From the NCBI GenBank assembly GCA_028564675.1, contig JAOVVO010000005.1:310001-374000 (forward strand): DNA of 64,000 nt, written 5' to 3'. Under the pieces are notes generated by a model. The model was not told the DNA's origin, searched no databases, and worked only from the letters and a program-made list of their open reading frames with translations. Of this stretch, positions 37,716-50,621 are shown piece after piece (position 1 is the stretch's first letter; every line of letters begins with the position of its first letter). The stretch is from Onchocerca lupi (lineage: Eukaryota > Nematoda > Chromadorea > Rhabditida > Onchocercidae). A program made the translations under genes and the position numbers.

Positions 37716-39050
37716 GTGAACCGTTGCGAAATATTGCTCGCGACAGATCACCGGTTGTTTGATAGGAGAAATAAACATTTGCGAAGTGACTTCATTATCT
37801 TGATCTGAACAATATAATTTCGGATTGAATTTAAAATTGCGAATTGTGAGTACTTCGAGATAATCGAATTTATTTCAGCTTTTTTGCTTTTTTATTTTGT
37901 GGTATTTGAAAAATACACATGCTGGTTATTACATTTTGTATCATAAAATCGGCATCTTTTTTCCCTTTTTCCTTTATCCATTACTAATTACCCTGCCTGA
38001 AATGCGAGAGATGTAATTAAGTCTCTAAAATTCCATACTTCCATTGAGACACTTCAATGAAAAATTTGGGTTTTGTCAATTACTGCTGTATGATTTCATT
38101 GCAATTTAATGGATTGGAAGAAAAAAAGAAATATTTGTACTAAATTAAGACACTGATCAAAATTTAATATGATTAAATGGTTTTCACTTCTTTATATATT
38201 TCCTTAATAAAAATGAGAGGAAGTAGATAAATTAGTCCAAAATATAAACAATATTGCACTGAAAAAAATTAATATTAAACATGAAATACTATTCGATAGT
38301 CTTCTTTCGCCTAAATTAAAATTATTCACAAAAATATTGAAGAAAACTCAATATAGCTACCAAATCATTGGCATTGATTGTCATTACCCATATACGGACG
38401 ATTTTATAACAAAACTAAAACTGATTCGGTTGTTGGTAATTAGGATACTGGACTATAATATATTTTTAAAAAAAAAAAGAGAAAAAATTCAGAAAAGTTA
38501 AAACGACAAAACCAGAGGAGAAAAATGAAGTAATCGAAAAAAACAACAAAAAAAAGATTAAATCACACGAAATCTGATTTTTCACTAATTAATTCTTTCT
38601 TTTAAGCCAATTTAATACAATATACAACATTGAAGAATAGAATTTTTGCAATAATTTGAATATCAAAGAAGAAGAAGAAGAAGAAGCGAATTTTAATAAC
38701 CTTTCAAATTTTGATGAGCCCTTGGATTTCGATGACTGTGATGCATTACATTTTTGGTTATCAAAAAATGAGTGATAAATCATCTTTATCATTTCATAAG
38801 GCACGGTGATTCTTGTCATGAATTTTTTCTTTGAAGGAGAGTTAGTATTAGTGAAAAGTAAGAACTTAAGATTTGAGTCGAATTGGTGAATGCGTGGACA
38901 GTTAATTTTTATGTTTATTGTTAATACCACAAATAATTGTTGACAGAGTAATATAGAATAAAAAATTAAGAAGTAGAAGTTTATGGAATAAACAGCCGAG
39001 GATTACTAAATCGAAGAATTAAGGTCGAAAATACAACAGTTTACAGCTAT
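37716..39050. other. 3' flank, no supported gene
   Basis: A/T-rich. A 113-codon minus frame at 38589-38930 includes a (GAA)n run (poly-Ser) and lacks domains or splice support. Confidence 0.35.
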
Positions 39051-39069
39051 TAGCTTCAGTTACAACCGT

Positions 39070-40976
39070 CGAAATTTACCGGAGTCGAGTTTACTATCGG
39101 TACTAGCCAAAACCAATTTTAGAATAAGCCTTCTATCCTAGATAAGCGAGTGTAGCTTATAGAATACAAAAAAGAGAATTACACAACTTTCTCATGCTGT
39201 GTAAGAGATGGTATGGGAAAGGATATAATTTTTGTAATAATTAGCATATCGGATGTGAATCTTTACATGTTACATGATTAGCATAAAGAATGTGAATCTT
39301 ACATGTCCCATGATTAGCATGCAGGATATTAGATGTGAATTGGATAACGATTCAAATAATTTTTTTTGTAATGTAAGTATTTTGAGATAGAAAAGTTATT
39401 TCGGGTTTTTCGACAATTGGCTCTGTTTCATGTTTAAACAGTAAAGCTAAAAGCAAAAAATTGAAAATAATGAGTGCGTTTGATGGAAGGCTTTTTAAAT
39501 TTTATTTCACCATAGGCAAGAAATTTATTATTTATTTAAAGAAAGCAACGACTGGTAAAATTTAAATTAGCCAAAAAATTTATTTTTATATTATTCCATA
39601 GCCCAAGATATTCTGCTTTTAGTTTCATTGAAGAAACTGAATCCGAATGGGATTTTAATCATGCTATAATGTTTCAGTAGTTTTCACTTTTTTTCCTTAA
39701 CTAACTGAAGCAAACTAGAAAAAAAAGCTTCATAATTATTTATTATTATTAATCGTCCATGTTTTTCTCAACAACTATGTAAAGAAAAATATCAAAACTC
39801 TTGCCACATTAATTAAATTAACCAATCAATCAATCAATAGAAAGAATTTTTTTTGAAATGATCGAGTCAGATATTATTAATCATCTTTCTGATAATCATT
39901 TTTCATCTTTCAGAATCAGATTTTCTTCAGTTAAATAGAAAATTTCTTAACTTGGGTTGGTTGGAAGTTAAAAGTTGCTTGTCCTTAAATGAAAGTTGTA
40001 ATAAAGTAATTTGAAATTTGCAACCTAGCTATAAAATGAATGATTTAAGATTTAAGATGGCTCTGTGATTCGGATACTTTACGATACGGAAATCAAATCA
40101 ATTTGATCTAGTCTGTTTATCTTCAAAGTATTTATTTTTCATAATAGCTATAGCATGGACTTACAATCCAATAATCTTCTGATTCTTGCAAAGAACTGAG
40201 GCAAAGGTTAATTTTGCAAAGGTTAATTATGAAGGAAAAGAAGGAGTATGCAATCTTACTATCATCAATTAACCCCTCATCATCATCAACATCATCTATC
40301 GGAAGAGCATAAACATTTGTTGGCAATGATCCAATCAGGAAGTAGTAGAGCATTATCATTTGAAGTTTTATTTGGTGGCGTAGCCAGAAATGACAATGAC
40401 AATCTTCTGTCCAATGGGCGGTCTTCATTGTCTATTTAAAAGGAACACTTTCTAGCAATCACTTTCAGATCACTTTTACCGAAACGTCACCAAGCACTTT
40501 TGAATTCTCTGCTTGCACTTATTTCCATACAATATCTCTTCTCTATCACTGCTACATTATCAGTGCTGATATCCTAAAACAGTAAGAATGATCCATATTG
40601 TTATGTCTGTAGATGATATCTCGATCGTTGCTGAATCCCATCGTTCAGCAGAACAAAAGAAGGATCGATTTGGAAATGTTCGTTTAAGTATTACCAGACG
40701 AAAGCAGCCTCGATCAAAATAAAATCCAGGATCCAGGATGAATTCATCTGTAAATTTTTAAGAATAATGGAAATATATTAGACACATCGTGATTACTCTA
40801 AATGTATATATATTTTTGAATCGAAGAACATTCTTTTTTGTTCGTCTTTTGGACAGTACAACAGTTCTGGACAAGATCGCAGGATATCAAGTCAATCTGC
40901 TGAAGCAACTTTCTTCGTTCGTCGCTCAGTGCATGATTCTTGGTTAATTAACGAAAGTCTCTCCATTGTTACTTAA
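39070..40976 (+). CDS. Candidate rightward gene, C-terminal exons only
   Basis: Several coding-like segments lie in the plus direction. Near 39070-39130 a frame reads FSYNRRNLPESSLLSVLAK. At 40248-40439 a His-rich segment reads HHHQHHLSEEHKHLLAMIQS and ends at TAA. At 40613 an exon after TGTCTGTAG reads DISIVAESHRSAEQKKDRFG, either to a stop at ~40722 or to a GTTCGT donor. At 40857-40976 a 39-codon terminal exon follows an excellent acceptor (TTTTGGACAG), reading SGQDRRISSQSAEATFFVRR and ending SLSIVT. The last exon is the best supported. The tail is polar, like a cytoplasmic C-terminus. The family is not recognised, and joins between the pieces are uncertain; the stops at 40439 and ~40722 may be alternative ends. 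Confidence 0.4.
39241..39340. repeat. Short tandem repeat, ~36-bp unit
   Basis: Three imperfect copies of TTAGCATa..GGATGTGAATCTTACATG start at 39241, 39278 and 39313. Confidence 0.7.
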
Positions 40977-43331
40977 AGTCACATTGTACCTTCTTCTGTT
41001 CCGATTCGCCGTTATCATGCAATACTGTGTTACATCGCGTTTAAATTATTCATTTCAATTATGTATTTAATAAGATCGAAGTATTAGACGATAATAAGAT
41101 TTGAATGTTTGAAAACAAAAAGAGAACGAGGCTTTTGACGCTTCAGCATTTCCTTTCCGTCATTTATAAAGCAGTTAATTTAAGAAAGAACAAAACGATT
41201 GGATAGATCCTTTCTATCTACTCAATTATTTATTTTAACTTATTTCGATTTGTTATTGTTGTGCCAGTTGTTTAAAAGGATCTCATTCTTAATTACTTTG
41301 TCCTATGAGTTCTTGCTAAACTTTCCTGTACATTGAATCTTACTGATCGCTTTAATAATTGTACTATAATTGCAAAACAAATTGAAGAATAAATTATATA
41401 AAGCAAACATGTTCATGTCACGTCATATTGGAAACAAAGTTATAACATATACATTTGATTTTTATTTTTGAATATCAAACTATTTTACTTCAAGTTAACA
41501 TCGATTTTAAAACTTGGAAATTATTGGACATATAATGGTCTTGTTACTGTAGCGTAATAATTTTATGAATGCTAATTTTAAGAAAGTTGTGGCTAACAAA
41601 GTTCATTCAACGAGATGAAAACAATAACTATTATAAAGAAATCAGTTATAATGAAAAAAAAAATTTTTTCCACTTTCTTGCAATCATTTTTGCTCATTAC
41701 AGCAAAATTTAAAAATAAGAAAAGCTGATCTGTGTTGAACAAATAAAATGAGATGAATGCATGCATTAATCTAATAAAACTAAAATGGTTAAATCATTGT
41801 TATCTTCATCAGCAGGTAAATCAAGAGTCAAAGACTTGATGGTATAAGCATGATGAATCTCTTTTGATTAATTCGGTGTCTTTTGAATGATTCGGTGTTT
41901 ATTTTACTTCAATTTTTTTAAAAATATTTTACTTCATTGGTAAATCCAACTAAAGAGTAATGAAACTAGTCCCTCGAAACCACTTAAATGAAATTTTTCC
42001 ACTCGAAGGTCAAACCTGGTATCCTTTTCAGTTAATGCCATTAGTCAGTGCATTTTACGCTAATACTTGCTCTATTCATAAGACTTCACTGTTCATTTTG
42101 ACAGATACTGATTATTTAATTAGAAGACTCAGGATCTCTCGCAATTGAATAATTGCTCAAATGATTGGTTCTTGGATGTGATCCTTATCTATCATGAAGG
42201 ATTTCTTCTGATATGTTTTCCTAATACTCTTAAATTGTATTATATTGATTGCTTCATCTTTTAGTTTAATATTGATTTGTATGAAGCAATTTGTTGAACG
42301 ATTTTGCACCATAAATGACAATCAGAATCAATGTAAAAGCGAAGAAAGGATGTAATTCACGTCAATATTCGTATATATTTGTTTATCATTTCTTTTACAT
42401 TTTTGGCTTATTGAAATGAGAATTCTGAAAAGTGAGTGGTCAGAGAGAGAGAAATATTGTACTTCATGATTTAAATAATTTAATTTGATTCGACAGAAAA
42501 TATGGTCCTATCATCAAATCAAATTAACCGAATTCGGAATGTACGTATTGGATCGTCTGAAAATTCCCCGAAATTCTGCAAATATTTTTTCGCACTGCAA
42601 TTTTTTCGTCAAAACTTGGAATGCAACAAGTTAATTTGGCAAACAGCTATCAAGATTCCTCAAATCGCAAATTAAGTTTGGTGCAGTCATTTTTTTTTTT
42701 TTTTTTTTTAATAGAAAGAAATTGTTGCTTTTCAAAAATATCAATCATAGCCTAAAATTTATATAAGAAAATAATTAAAATAATTAGCAAATTCCAATCA
42801 TATAAATAGTTCCAAAAAAATAATTTACAACTGAAAGAAATATGTTACAACGGTTATAATAAGGAATGTAAATTTCTGCTATGATTGCTTACCATTTAAA
42901 ATGCAAAAATAGTGATACATAAATATCTAGAGATACATAACGAAAATTCTGAAAAGTCAGAGTTAAATAGCAAAAACTAATCACTCCCTGATCGAAATCT
43001 TTCAAACCTTATTTCATCATTAATTTGTTTACTTATATATTTGTTAATCTATGATTCTAATTAAAAACAAACGATTTGTGATATATCTAAGAAAATTGTC
43101 ATCATTCATAAGTTTCCGATCATTCCTAAATTTTATTTCAAAAATTTTGCATTTCTTCTTGATTTTTGCTAATTTCGAGATAATGATGAAGGAGAGTTTG
43201 TAATCTTTTAAGTGTTTGACAAATTAAAGCATGATTGTGATGACTAAAATGATAGATTTTTGTTGAAATCTTTCGTTGAAAAATTTAAATAAATTTAAAT
43301 GTTAATAGATGAAATGCAATTGTTATCGACC
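40977..43331. other. Intergenic, no supported gene
   Basis: A/T-rich with a T-run near 42690-42709. A 62-codon plus frame at 41960 has no supporting features. Confidence 0.4.
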
Positions 43332-44920
43332 GCCTCTATTTCCAGTATCACTGTTTCATTATCATTATCACTGTCATTATCATAAGTCAGCATCATCATC
43401 AATTAAATTGATATACAGTGCGTTGCATCATAATGCACATATTTTATTCGAAATCTTCTGATGCATTTTGGAAATTGTATTGCTTTCGTTATCGTAAATG
43501 CAATCAATAAACACTTTGTGCTTGATTAACTTGAATAGAGTATATAATTTGGTAGTTGATCAATGTTCAATCACATTATTTCTTTTTGAAGGAAATTTAA
43601 GTTGCAGCGCTGCAAATATAAAAAGATAAGATGGTATAGAAAGTCGGTACCACTCATCACTTTTGGAACTGATAACACACAAACATACGTATGAAGTAAA
43701 CAGCATATACACAGCATAATCTTGCAGCTCATAAACTTATCACTCATTTGAAACCGATCAGCCTGATAACTAACAAAACAAGTGCAGTCTGCTTAATTTT
43801 CAAGTTTCTTTTATTCAAGTTTTGCAGCAACCGCGACCGATTGTTCTTTGCAAATTTTTCAATGTTCCTTTTTGCCATAATATTTCATAAAAGTGATGCT
43901 TATTGGTTTTTTCTTGAATAATCTACATTTTCAGAATCATCCCGGATTATCTCTGAAATATTCTATTCATATGCTGATAGTTTTAATTCATCTCTAAATC
44001 CTCTTGTAGTTTTTGTTGTCATCATGAAATATCGGAAAAAATTCTTAATTTTTATATTTAAATCATTTGATCAAGCTAATATATTAAGGAAATAAAAAAA
44101 GCGCTGCACAGACGAAAATGAGAGAAAAAAAAATCAAAGCTCAGTACACATTTATCGATGAAACTTACTGCTAAATGGAACTTTTTATTTTCTTAGAATG
44201 ATCTTGCTGCTTTTAATTTTTTATAATAACGTTTCCTTCTTTTTTTTTTCTCAATAATTACAAAGTCATCAAACGAAGAACTAGTACCACATATGAATAG
44301 AATATTTTAGATTCTTGAAAGCGTAGATTATTCAAGAAAAAGCTAATCGACATCATATTTATGAAGTATCATGGCAAAAAGGGATACTGTAAAATTTGTA
44401 AAAAACAATCGATCGGGGCTACTGTAAACTTGAATGAAAGAGACTGGAAAATTAACCAGAATGCACTTGATTTGTTAGTCATCGACCTGATCGGTTTTAA
44501 ATGAGTGATACGTTTATTAGATGCAAGATTATATTGTGTAATTATATTGTGTATATAACGTTTGCAGCGTGTGTATATGTGTGCGTTATCAGTTCCAAAA
44601 GTGATAAGTAGCGCCGACTTTCTATACCATTTTATCTTTTTATATTTGCAGCGATGCAACTTAAATTTTCTGCAAAAACAAATAATGTGATTGAATATTG
44701 ATTGCTGCCAAATTATATACTCTATTCAAGTTAATCAAGCACAAAGTGTTTATTGATTACATTTACGATAACAAAGGAGATACAATTTCCAAAATGCATC
44801 AGAAGATTTCGAATAAAATATATGCATTTTGCAACTCATTGTATATTTAATATCAGTTCAGCTGTTGATGATGTTGACCTGTTGATAGTTTAACAATGAT
44901 AATGATAATGAAATAGGGGT
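43332..44920. repeat. Long imperfect inverted repeat (foldback-like)
   Basis: The left arm, about 43332-43977, is matched in reverse complement by about 44283-44920, leaving a ~300-bp centre. AATCAATAAACACTTTGTGC at 43502 pairs with its exact reverse complement at 44739. Other long matching blocks are ATTTTATTCGAAATCTTC, ATGCATTTTGGAAATTG, AAACTATAAGAGAATCTATT-type AT blocks and, at the inner edge, TTCTTGAATAATCTAC and ATATTCTATTCATATG. Arms differ by many substitutions and small indels (roughly 80-85 percent alike by eye). No ORF or obvious target-site duplication was seen. It may be a foldback/MITE-type element or an inverted duplication. Confidence 0.85.
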
Positions 44921-47900
44921 TTGATGCTGAGAATAATTTTATCCTTATTCGGATTACTGTATCCCTTCTTGTCGTCTTCCGATTTCGGTTAGCCTTTTCA
45001 GTCTTAAAGCGTACTACAAAGAGTAAAATGACAGCGAAAGAGGAAAAATTTTGAAATTTCGCAAGTGTTTTAATAAAGGGCAACAAAAAAATAGTAGACT
45101 TTTGAAATCATAAAGTAATCAGCCTGGATAGGTATGATTTCGACTAATGTTTTATTGACGAAAAATTAGAATACTGCACTGTCAATTACATTGCCAATTC
45201 AGTGACAAAAATCAAATTGAAACTAATTTATTCTTCAATCAAAGCGCCGGAATTTTCTGATTTAATTTTGGGCTATTTTGCTAATTCATCCGTAGTTCAG
45301 TATCAATATCAAATATGTACAGTATGATCGACAATTAGTTTTCTTTTTATATTTCACTGCTAGATTTTTAAAGTGTTCCCAAAAACCATATAGGATATTT
45401 AGAAAATTATAAAAAATGATAATCAGGAAGTTGTTATTTTAATGCAAGCACTGTATATAAATTGAAATATATTTAAAAGTATATGAAATATATTTAAATT
45501 TGAATTTAGTTGATGCATGCTAATTAAATATGTTTTAAAGTATATTTCAATTTAGTTGATGCATTTTATTTATTCAATACAGAACAATTATCGAACAACC
45601 CAAATTTATATATCATTGCTAGACTTTTGTGCAATGCCTCTACTTTAACTTTCCGAAATTTTTAAGTTTATATTTGGATATTCTATGCTCTCTTCATTTT
45701 TTGAAAAACATGGTAGTGAATTTCAATTAATCAAGATCAGAGAATTGTGATTAAAGATAATAAACTTGCAAATTTTTGCTAGCAAATGAGGAATGAGGCA
45801 AACAAATATGGGCGATATTAATCAGTGTAAATATTACTAAACGAATGCCAGACGTAGATATATCAAGCATATTTTAAAATAAATTTTATTTAAAGAAAAA
45901 AGTGCAAATTCTTAAAATCTATTTTATCCAGCGAGTTATACTGTTACAGAAATGGATAGAGAGACTTCGACAAAATTACAATTGATCATCCAGAATTTGG
46001 ACAATTACCATTTACCACTCATTTTAATTTCAATTTTTTACTCCAACTCCAAATTGATGGTAAACAATGATTACATCTCATATTTTTACTGCTCAAAAAA
46101 CTATTCAGTGAATGACAGCAATCTTTTTGCTTAGAAATTCAAAACATCGTATGCTTGGCTTTCAGTTCATAATATTTTCCAGTTCATAACATATAATTTC
46201 GGAAAAAAACTGTGATTTGCAATAAAAATACAAGTTGGAAAGTTTTTCATTCAAAAATACACGAAACTAAATCAATATTCCATATCCCCAGCTTTTATCC
46301 CTGAGTGGAAATTAGAAATGAAATGTTGTTTAATGGTATAGCTGATAAATGAAATTTCATAAATGCCGTTTTATTATAATCATAAATGGTATACATATTT
46401 AATTTAAAAAAAAAAAAATTTAATTAAAAAAAAAAAACAGCTTTGAAAATATACTATTTCAAATAACGTTTAAATTGTATGCTTGCTGATTTCTGATTTC
46501 AGTAAATTTTTGCATATTTTGTTGAATAATTTCATTTAACATTTTTATAAGTTTGTATGTAGCGTTGATAGCACTCAAAAAAATTGCACGTTACGCGTTC
46601 CATACCCTAACACCGCCAAATTCTTCATTAAAGAAAAAGAATGCTCAAACCAAAAACAAATCCGCAGTTTCATTCTGTTCCGAACGAAATTGCACAGTGA
46701 ACGGCAATGTCGTGCAAGGTTACAACAAAATTTTAGCAAACCATACGCAAATCCACGGTTTTGCGATGGTTTGCTACTTTATTAAGTTTTGATCATTGTA
46801 ATGTATCACACGAAATAAAAATTGATGGTTACAATGAAATTATCAAGGATATTGGCAACTTAATTGAATTAAGTTCCGGTGAATGGTACTGTGTTGATTT
46901 GAATAATTTGCCAGATCTATAACAATATTTAATTGCAGCAGTACTTTATTTACTATTTCATGCAGTATTATCATCGGTAATTATTTATGCTAAATTGGTA
47001 GTTTAGCATAACCTTTCACAAGACAAGAAGATTAGAGCAAAATTCCTGAAAATTTGCGAAATTTTATTAAGTGTATGCAAGAAAAACCTTAGTCGGCTCA
47101 TTTTTGAAGAGAAAAAATAAATAGCTTGTTTTTTCACTTCCAATAAATTACAGGACTTCATCAATAAATAAATTTTTTTTCGCACTTTGAAGCTTTTTTT
47201 TCAGAAATAACATCTCACTTTTTGAAACACTTTTTGTGGAATTTCGAAAGAGAAAAAATCTAAAAAGCAAAAGAGCTGAAGTTACCATGTAGAAAGATTT
47301 CAAAAAATTCATTCTTTTGCTATTCCTGTAATTAAATAGCGATGCTTCAAGCAAAATGCATATATTTGGAGCTGAAAATCTCCCAAGTATTATATTCGGA
47401 AAATTATTAGAACCGGTTATGTTTTTCATATCGTTCAAATCGATATACGTTTTGTTTTCCCAGCAAACATTCCAGAAAATTTTTAGCTTAAAAAAGAAAA
47501 ATAAATAGGAAATTTACTCAAATTATACACTATATAAACCGAATTTCTTTCGTCTGAGAAAATTCGTCGAGACATTTCTGGCATATTCATATGAGAATTT
47601 CCACGAAAGAATTTTCTGAAATGTTATATCTTATATATGAGGAATTGAGCAATCTTTATTCCGCTGTCCTAAATATGACAATTCTTTTCTTTTGAATTGT
47701 TTAATTCGTTTAAAATAAAGAAAGAAGCTGGGAATTAAATGCGCAATAATATAAGTTCAAAAATGTTCATTAGAGTTCAGTGGAAATTGGTAACAGTCAA
47801 ATATTCGGTCATTCGTTGTAAAATGACACCAAAGGAACAAGAAAAACTTGAATTATATTAATTTCTTTCAATTTTTGCTTCCAAAACTACCGTTTTGATA

Positions 47901-49073
47901 GCTTTAGTTAGCACTTAAATAACAATTCAGGGATCGAAAGCATGAATAGATATATTTCTTACTAATGTTTTTTGTGCACAAAATCAAATGTTCCTTTATA
48001 AATTTAAATAGAAACTTAAAGCTTTGATTTACATATATCTAATATATTGATTTGAATACGATTATGTTCTAAGAGAAAGCATAAAACACTACTTATACGA
48101 TTCATAGACAAAACTACAACCAATATGATGAAAAGAAGTGGTTGAATTAGAAAAGAAGAAACCTGTTTTTGAATTAAGCCCGAAGAGTCATATATCGAAA
48201 GAAATATTTCTATAGTAGTTTGAGAGCAGAACATTCATTCAAATATACTTGGACCGAAAAATAGTAAAAACAAGAGTATTATTTCTTAATTCTAAGCTAA
48301 TAAAAGTTCGCCTAGAAAAGTCCTTCCTCAATTTTCGAAAATATCATTAAGATAATCGAACGCTTTTGGCAGAAAATTTTAAAACGTCATACTCTGACAA
48401 TGATTCATAATAGCTAGCAAAGCAACATTTTTTTAAAATTTTTTCTTCTAAGAATTCTGCTGTACTTTTCCTAACATTAAAATTCGAAACTCATTTCTTA
48501 TGTTAAATATTCAAATAAAGTTGATTAATTAAACTAATAATTGTTTTCGAATATGACAATAATTTTTTTTCGTATGATTGTGAAAGAAAACTTTGTCGTT
48601 GATAGATCCAAAAGCAGTAGTATTCTAAAAAGTTCATGGAAGTATGATAGAATTGATTGCAATAACACTACTTCGATCACTAAACGACTGTTTCGACTCC
48701 TTGCTATTCTGCAACTTATAAGTTTTGAAAAGTATCTAAAAGCAAAAGACTTTAAAGTCTTACTGAAGTTTATTCAGTGAAACGAAAATACAACAAATTC
48801 TTCGTCAAAATTTTTCAAGGTATTCAAAAATAAAAACAAGATTATCGTACTTTTTTTTTCTATAATTTATTATAATGGACTATTTCGACGAAAAAGAGAA
48901 AAAAGAAAGCGAGTTATTATGTGAAGAGCGAATTATGACACTGTCCGAAGCATAACTTCTTTTCAGAAATTCAATTGCTATTTATGTAAGTCAGGTCATT
49001 TTTCTCTAAATAACCTTCTTTGAAGTTCCAAGTTCCAAAGTGATATTTGAAAATAATGATTCAATAATTATAC
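44921..49073. other. Intergenic, no supported gene
   Basis: A/T-rich sequence with short ORFs only. The most protein-like is a plus frame at 48541-48780 (for example SSSILKSSWKYDRIDCNN), without splice or domain support. A small hairpin lies at 46736-46774. Confidence 0.35.
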
Positions 49074-49464
49074 CTTGTTGCTTTGTGAGTTCTGAATGCA
49101 TGCGCGCAAGTCCACTTCTTCTTAGAGGATTTGATAATCTAAAAGCATACTATCTTGAACGAACACAAAGTTATAAAACAGGAGAAATGTTCGAAAATAT
49201 ATGATAATGATGATGATATCAAAAATGGAACAAAAAACTCAGGTATTCTCATAAACACTCTGGCAGTTTAATGCATTTTTTACCTTTGATCCACAGCTCA
49301 ACGATTTAGATATAATTTTCAAGTTATTTTCTATCTCTACGCCAAATGTATCTCTCTTTTCCTCAAATTTTCCGACAAAAACTTCATATACCTTCCAGTA
49401 TAGCGAGGCCTCAAAGCAGATGTTCTGATACGACTTCGTTGATTGCTTACTTGTCCTCTTCGAA
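49074..49464 (-). CDS. Two possible 3' exons of the PAN-domain gene
   Basis: Two spliced-looking segments lie downstream of the PAN exon: 49464-49392 (acceptor CATCTTTCAG, donor GTATAT) and 49138-49074 (acceptor TGCTTTTAG, donor AAG|GTATAA). In one shared frame they read basic sequence (RSRIRTSALRPRYTGR, then LSNPLRRSGLARMHSELTKQ). The phase needed differs from the phase left by the exon at 50741-50638, so either another exon intervenes or they belong to a separate transcript. Confidence 0.3.
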
Positions 49465-50621
49465 CTGAAAGATGATAATAATGAAGCGAATCATATTTAG
49501 TTTGATCTAATAGCTGCTTGTTTACAGAAACAAATATTAATTACAGGATAATCTTTCAATCTTCGTTCTTTGTATAAAAGTGTTCTTTCGAAAAAGATAT
49601 TTAATAAATATCGTTTTTGAAAAGTTTTTTGTACTGAAATATTACAAGAAGCGCACTTACAACTTCGATGACACTGCACACAAAATATGCGGAGCGGCGT
49701 ATTTGTTTGAACATTATTCCTAAAATGATGAAATTAAAAAAATTAAATAAACGAATAAAAAATAAGAAAAAAAAAAATGATGCTACGAAAAAAATAATCG
49801 ATTTTCAAAAGTTAAACATATTTATCTAATCCAAAATTTATCATTTTTTAGGATAATCTTAAATATGGCAAATCGCTTGTAATTTTCTTTCTGTTTCCTA
49901 CGAATTGCACGTTTTTATAATCCATCATTCCACGCAGACATAAGTTAATTCATTTGAAATAGCATGCTTCAACTCACTTCCAAAATAACAAAATTTTACA
50001 TTTTATTTAGTTAATCGTAGAAATCTTAAATATGCGATATCACTCTTTCAATAACTTTCTTCTGCATTCTTCAACACCACATTACTTGGAAATCGTCTTG
50101 CAGATTTCTTTATTTTTTCAATCCACATCCTTGTGAAACACAAAAGTCCTCATCTTTTAAGTTATAATGCTACTTTTTCACTTCTTTTCACTGACTATAA
50201 TTCAGATTTCCATCCTCTTTGAAAGTTTTTATCAAAAATGACATTGAGTGATGAGTCAGATGCGATGTTGTAATTATGGAAAATTGAACTAAAAACTTTG
50301 TTTATATCATGAATGCATTTCTCTGATCTCTTATTGTCAAGGATTTCAATAAAAGAAGTACATTGAAATGTGAAACAAAAGTTCTAGGAAATTTCATCCC
50401 GAAATTGACAGTTATATAATTTTGCTTGGAAAAACTTTATTAATATGCAATGTGGTAATGAGTACTGAATAAAGCAAGTGATGAAGACATGCTTTTGAAA
50501 TGAATTTTTTAAAACCAAGAAATGAAGAAAATATTATTTAAAAAAATCTGATGGAAAAAATTTTATTTTAAAAAATTTGCTCGAAATTTTAAAGTGTATA
50601 ATTTAATTAAATACAACAACT

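Noticed and set aside
38589..38930. 113-codon minus ORF
   Set aside because: It contains a (GAA)n-derived Ser run and has no splice or family support.
40132..40428. 98-codon minus ORF with a signal-peptide-like stretch
   Set aside because: It is antisense to the His-rich plus frame, whose codon pattern is better. The Asp run is just the complement of CAT/CAC repeats.
43332..44920. A DNA transposon with transposase between the inverted arms
   Set aside because: The ~300-bp centre and the arms contain no transposase-like frame, and no terminal duplication was seen.
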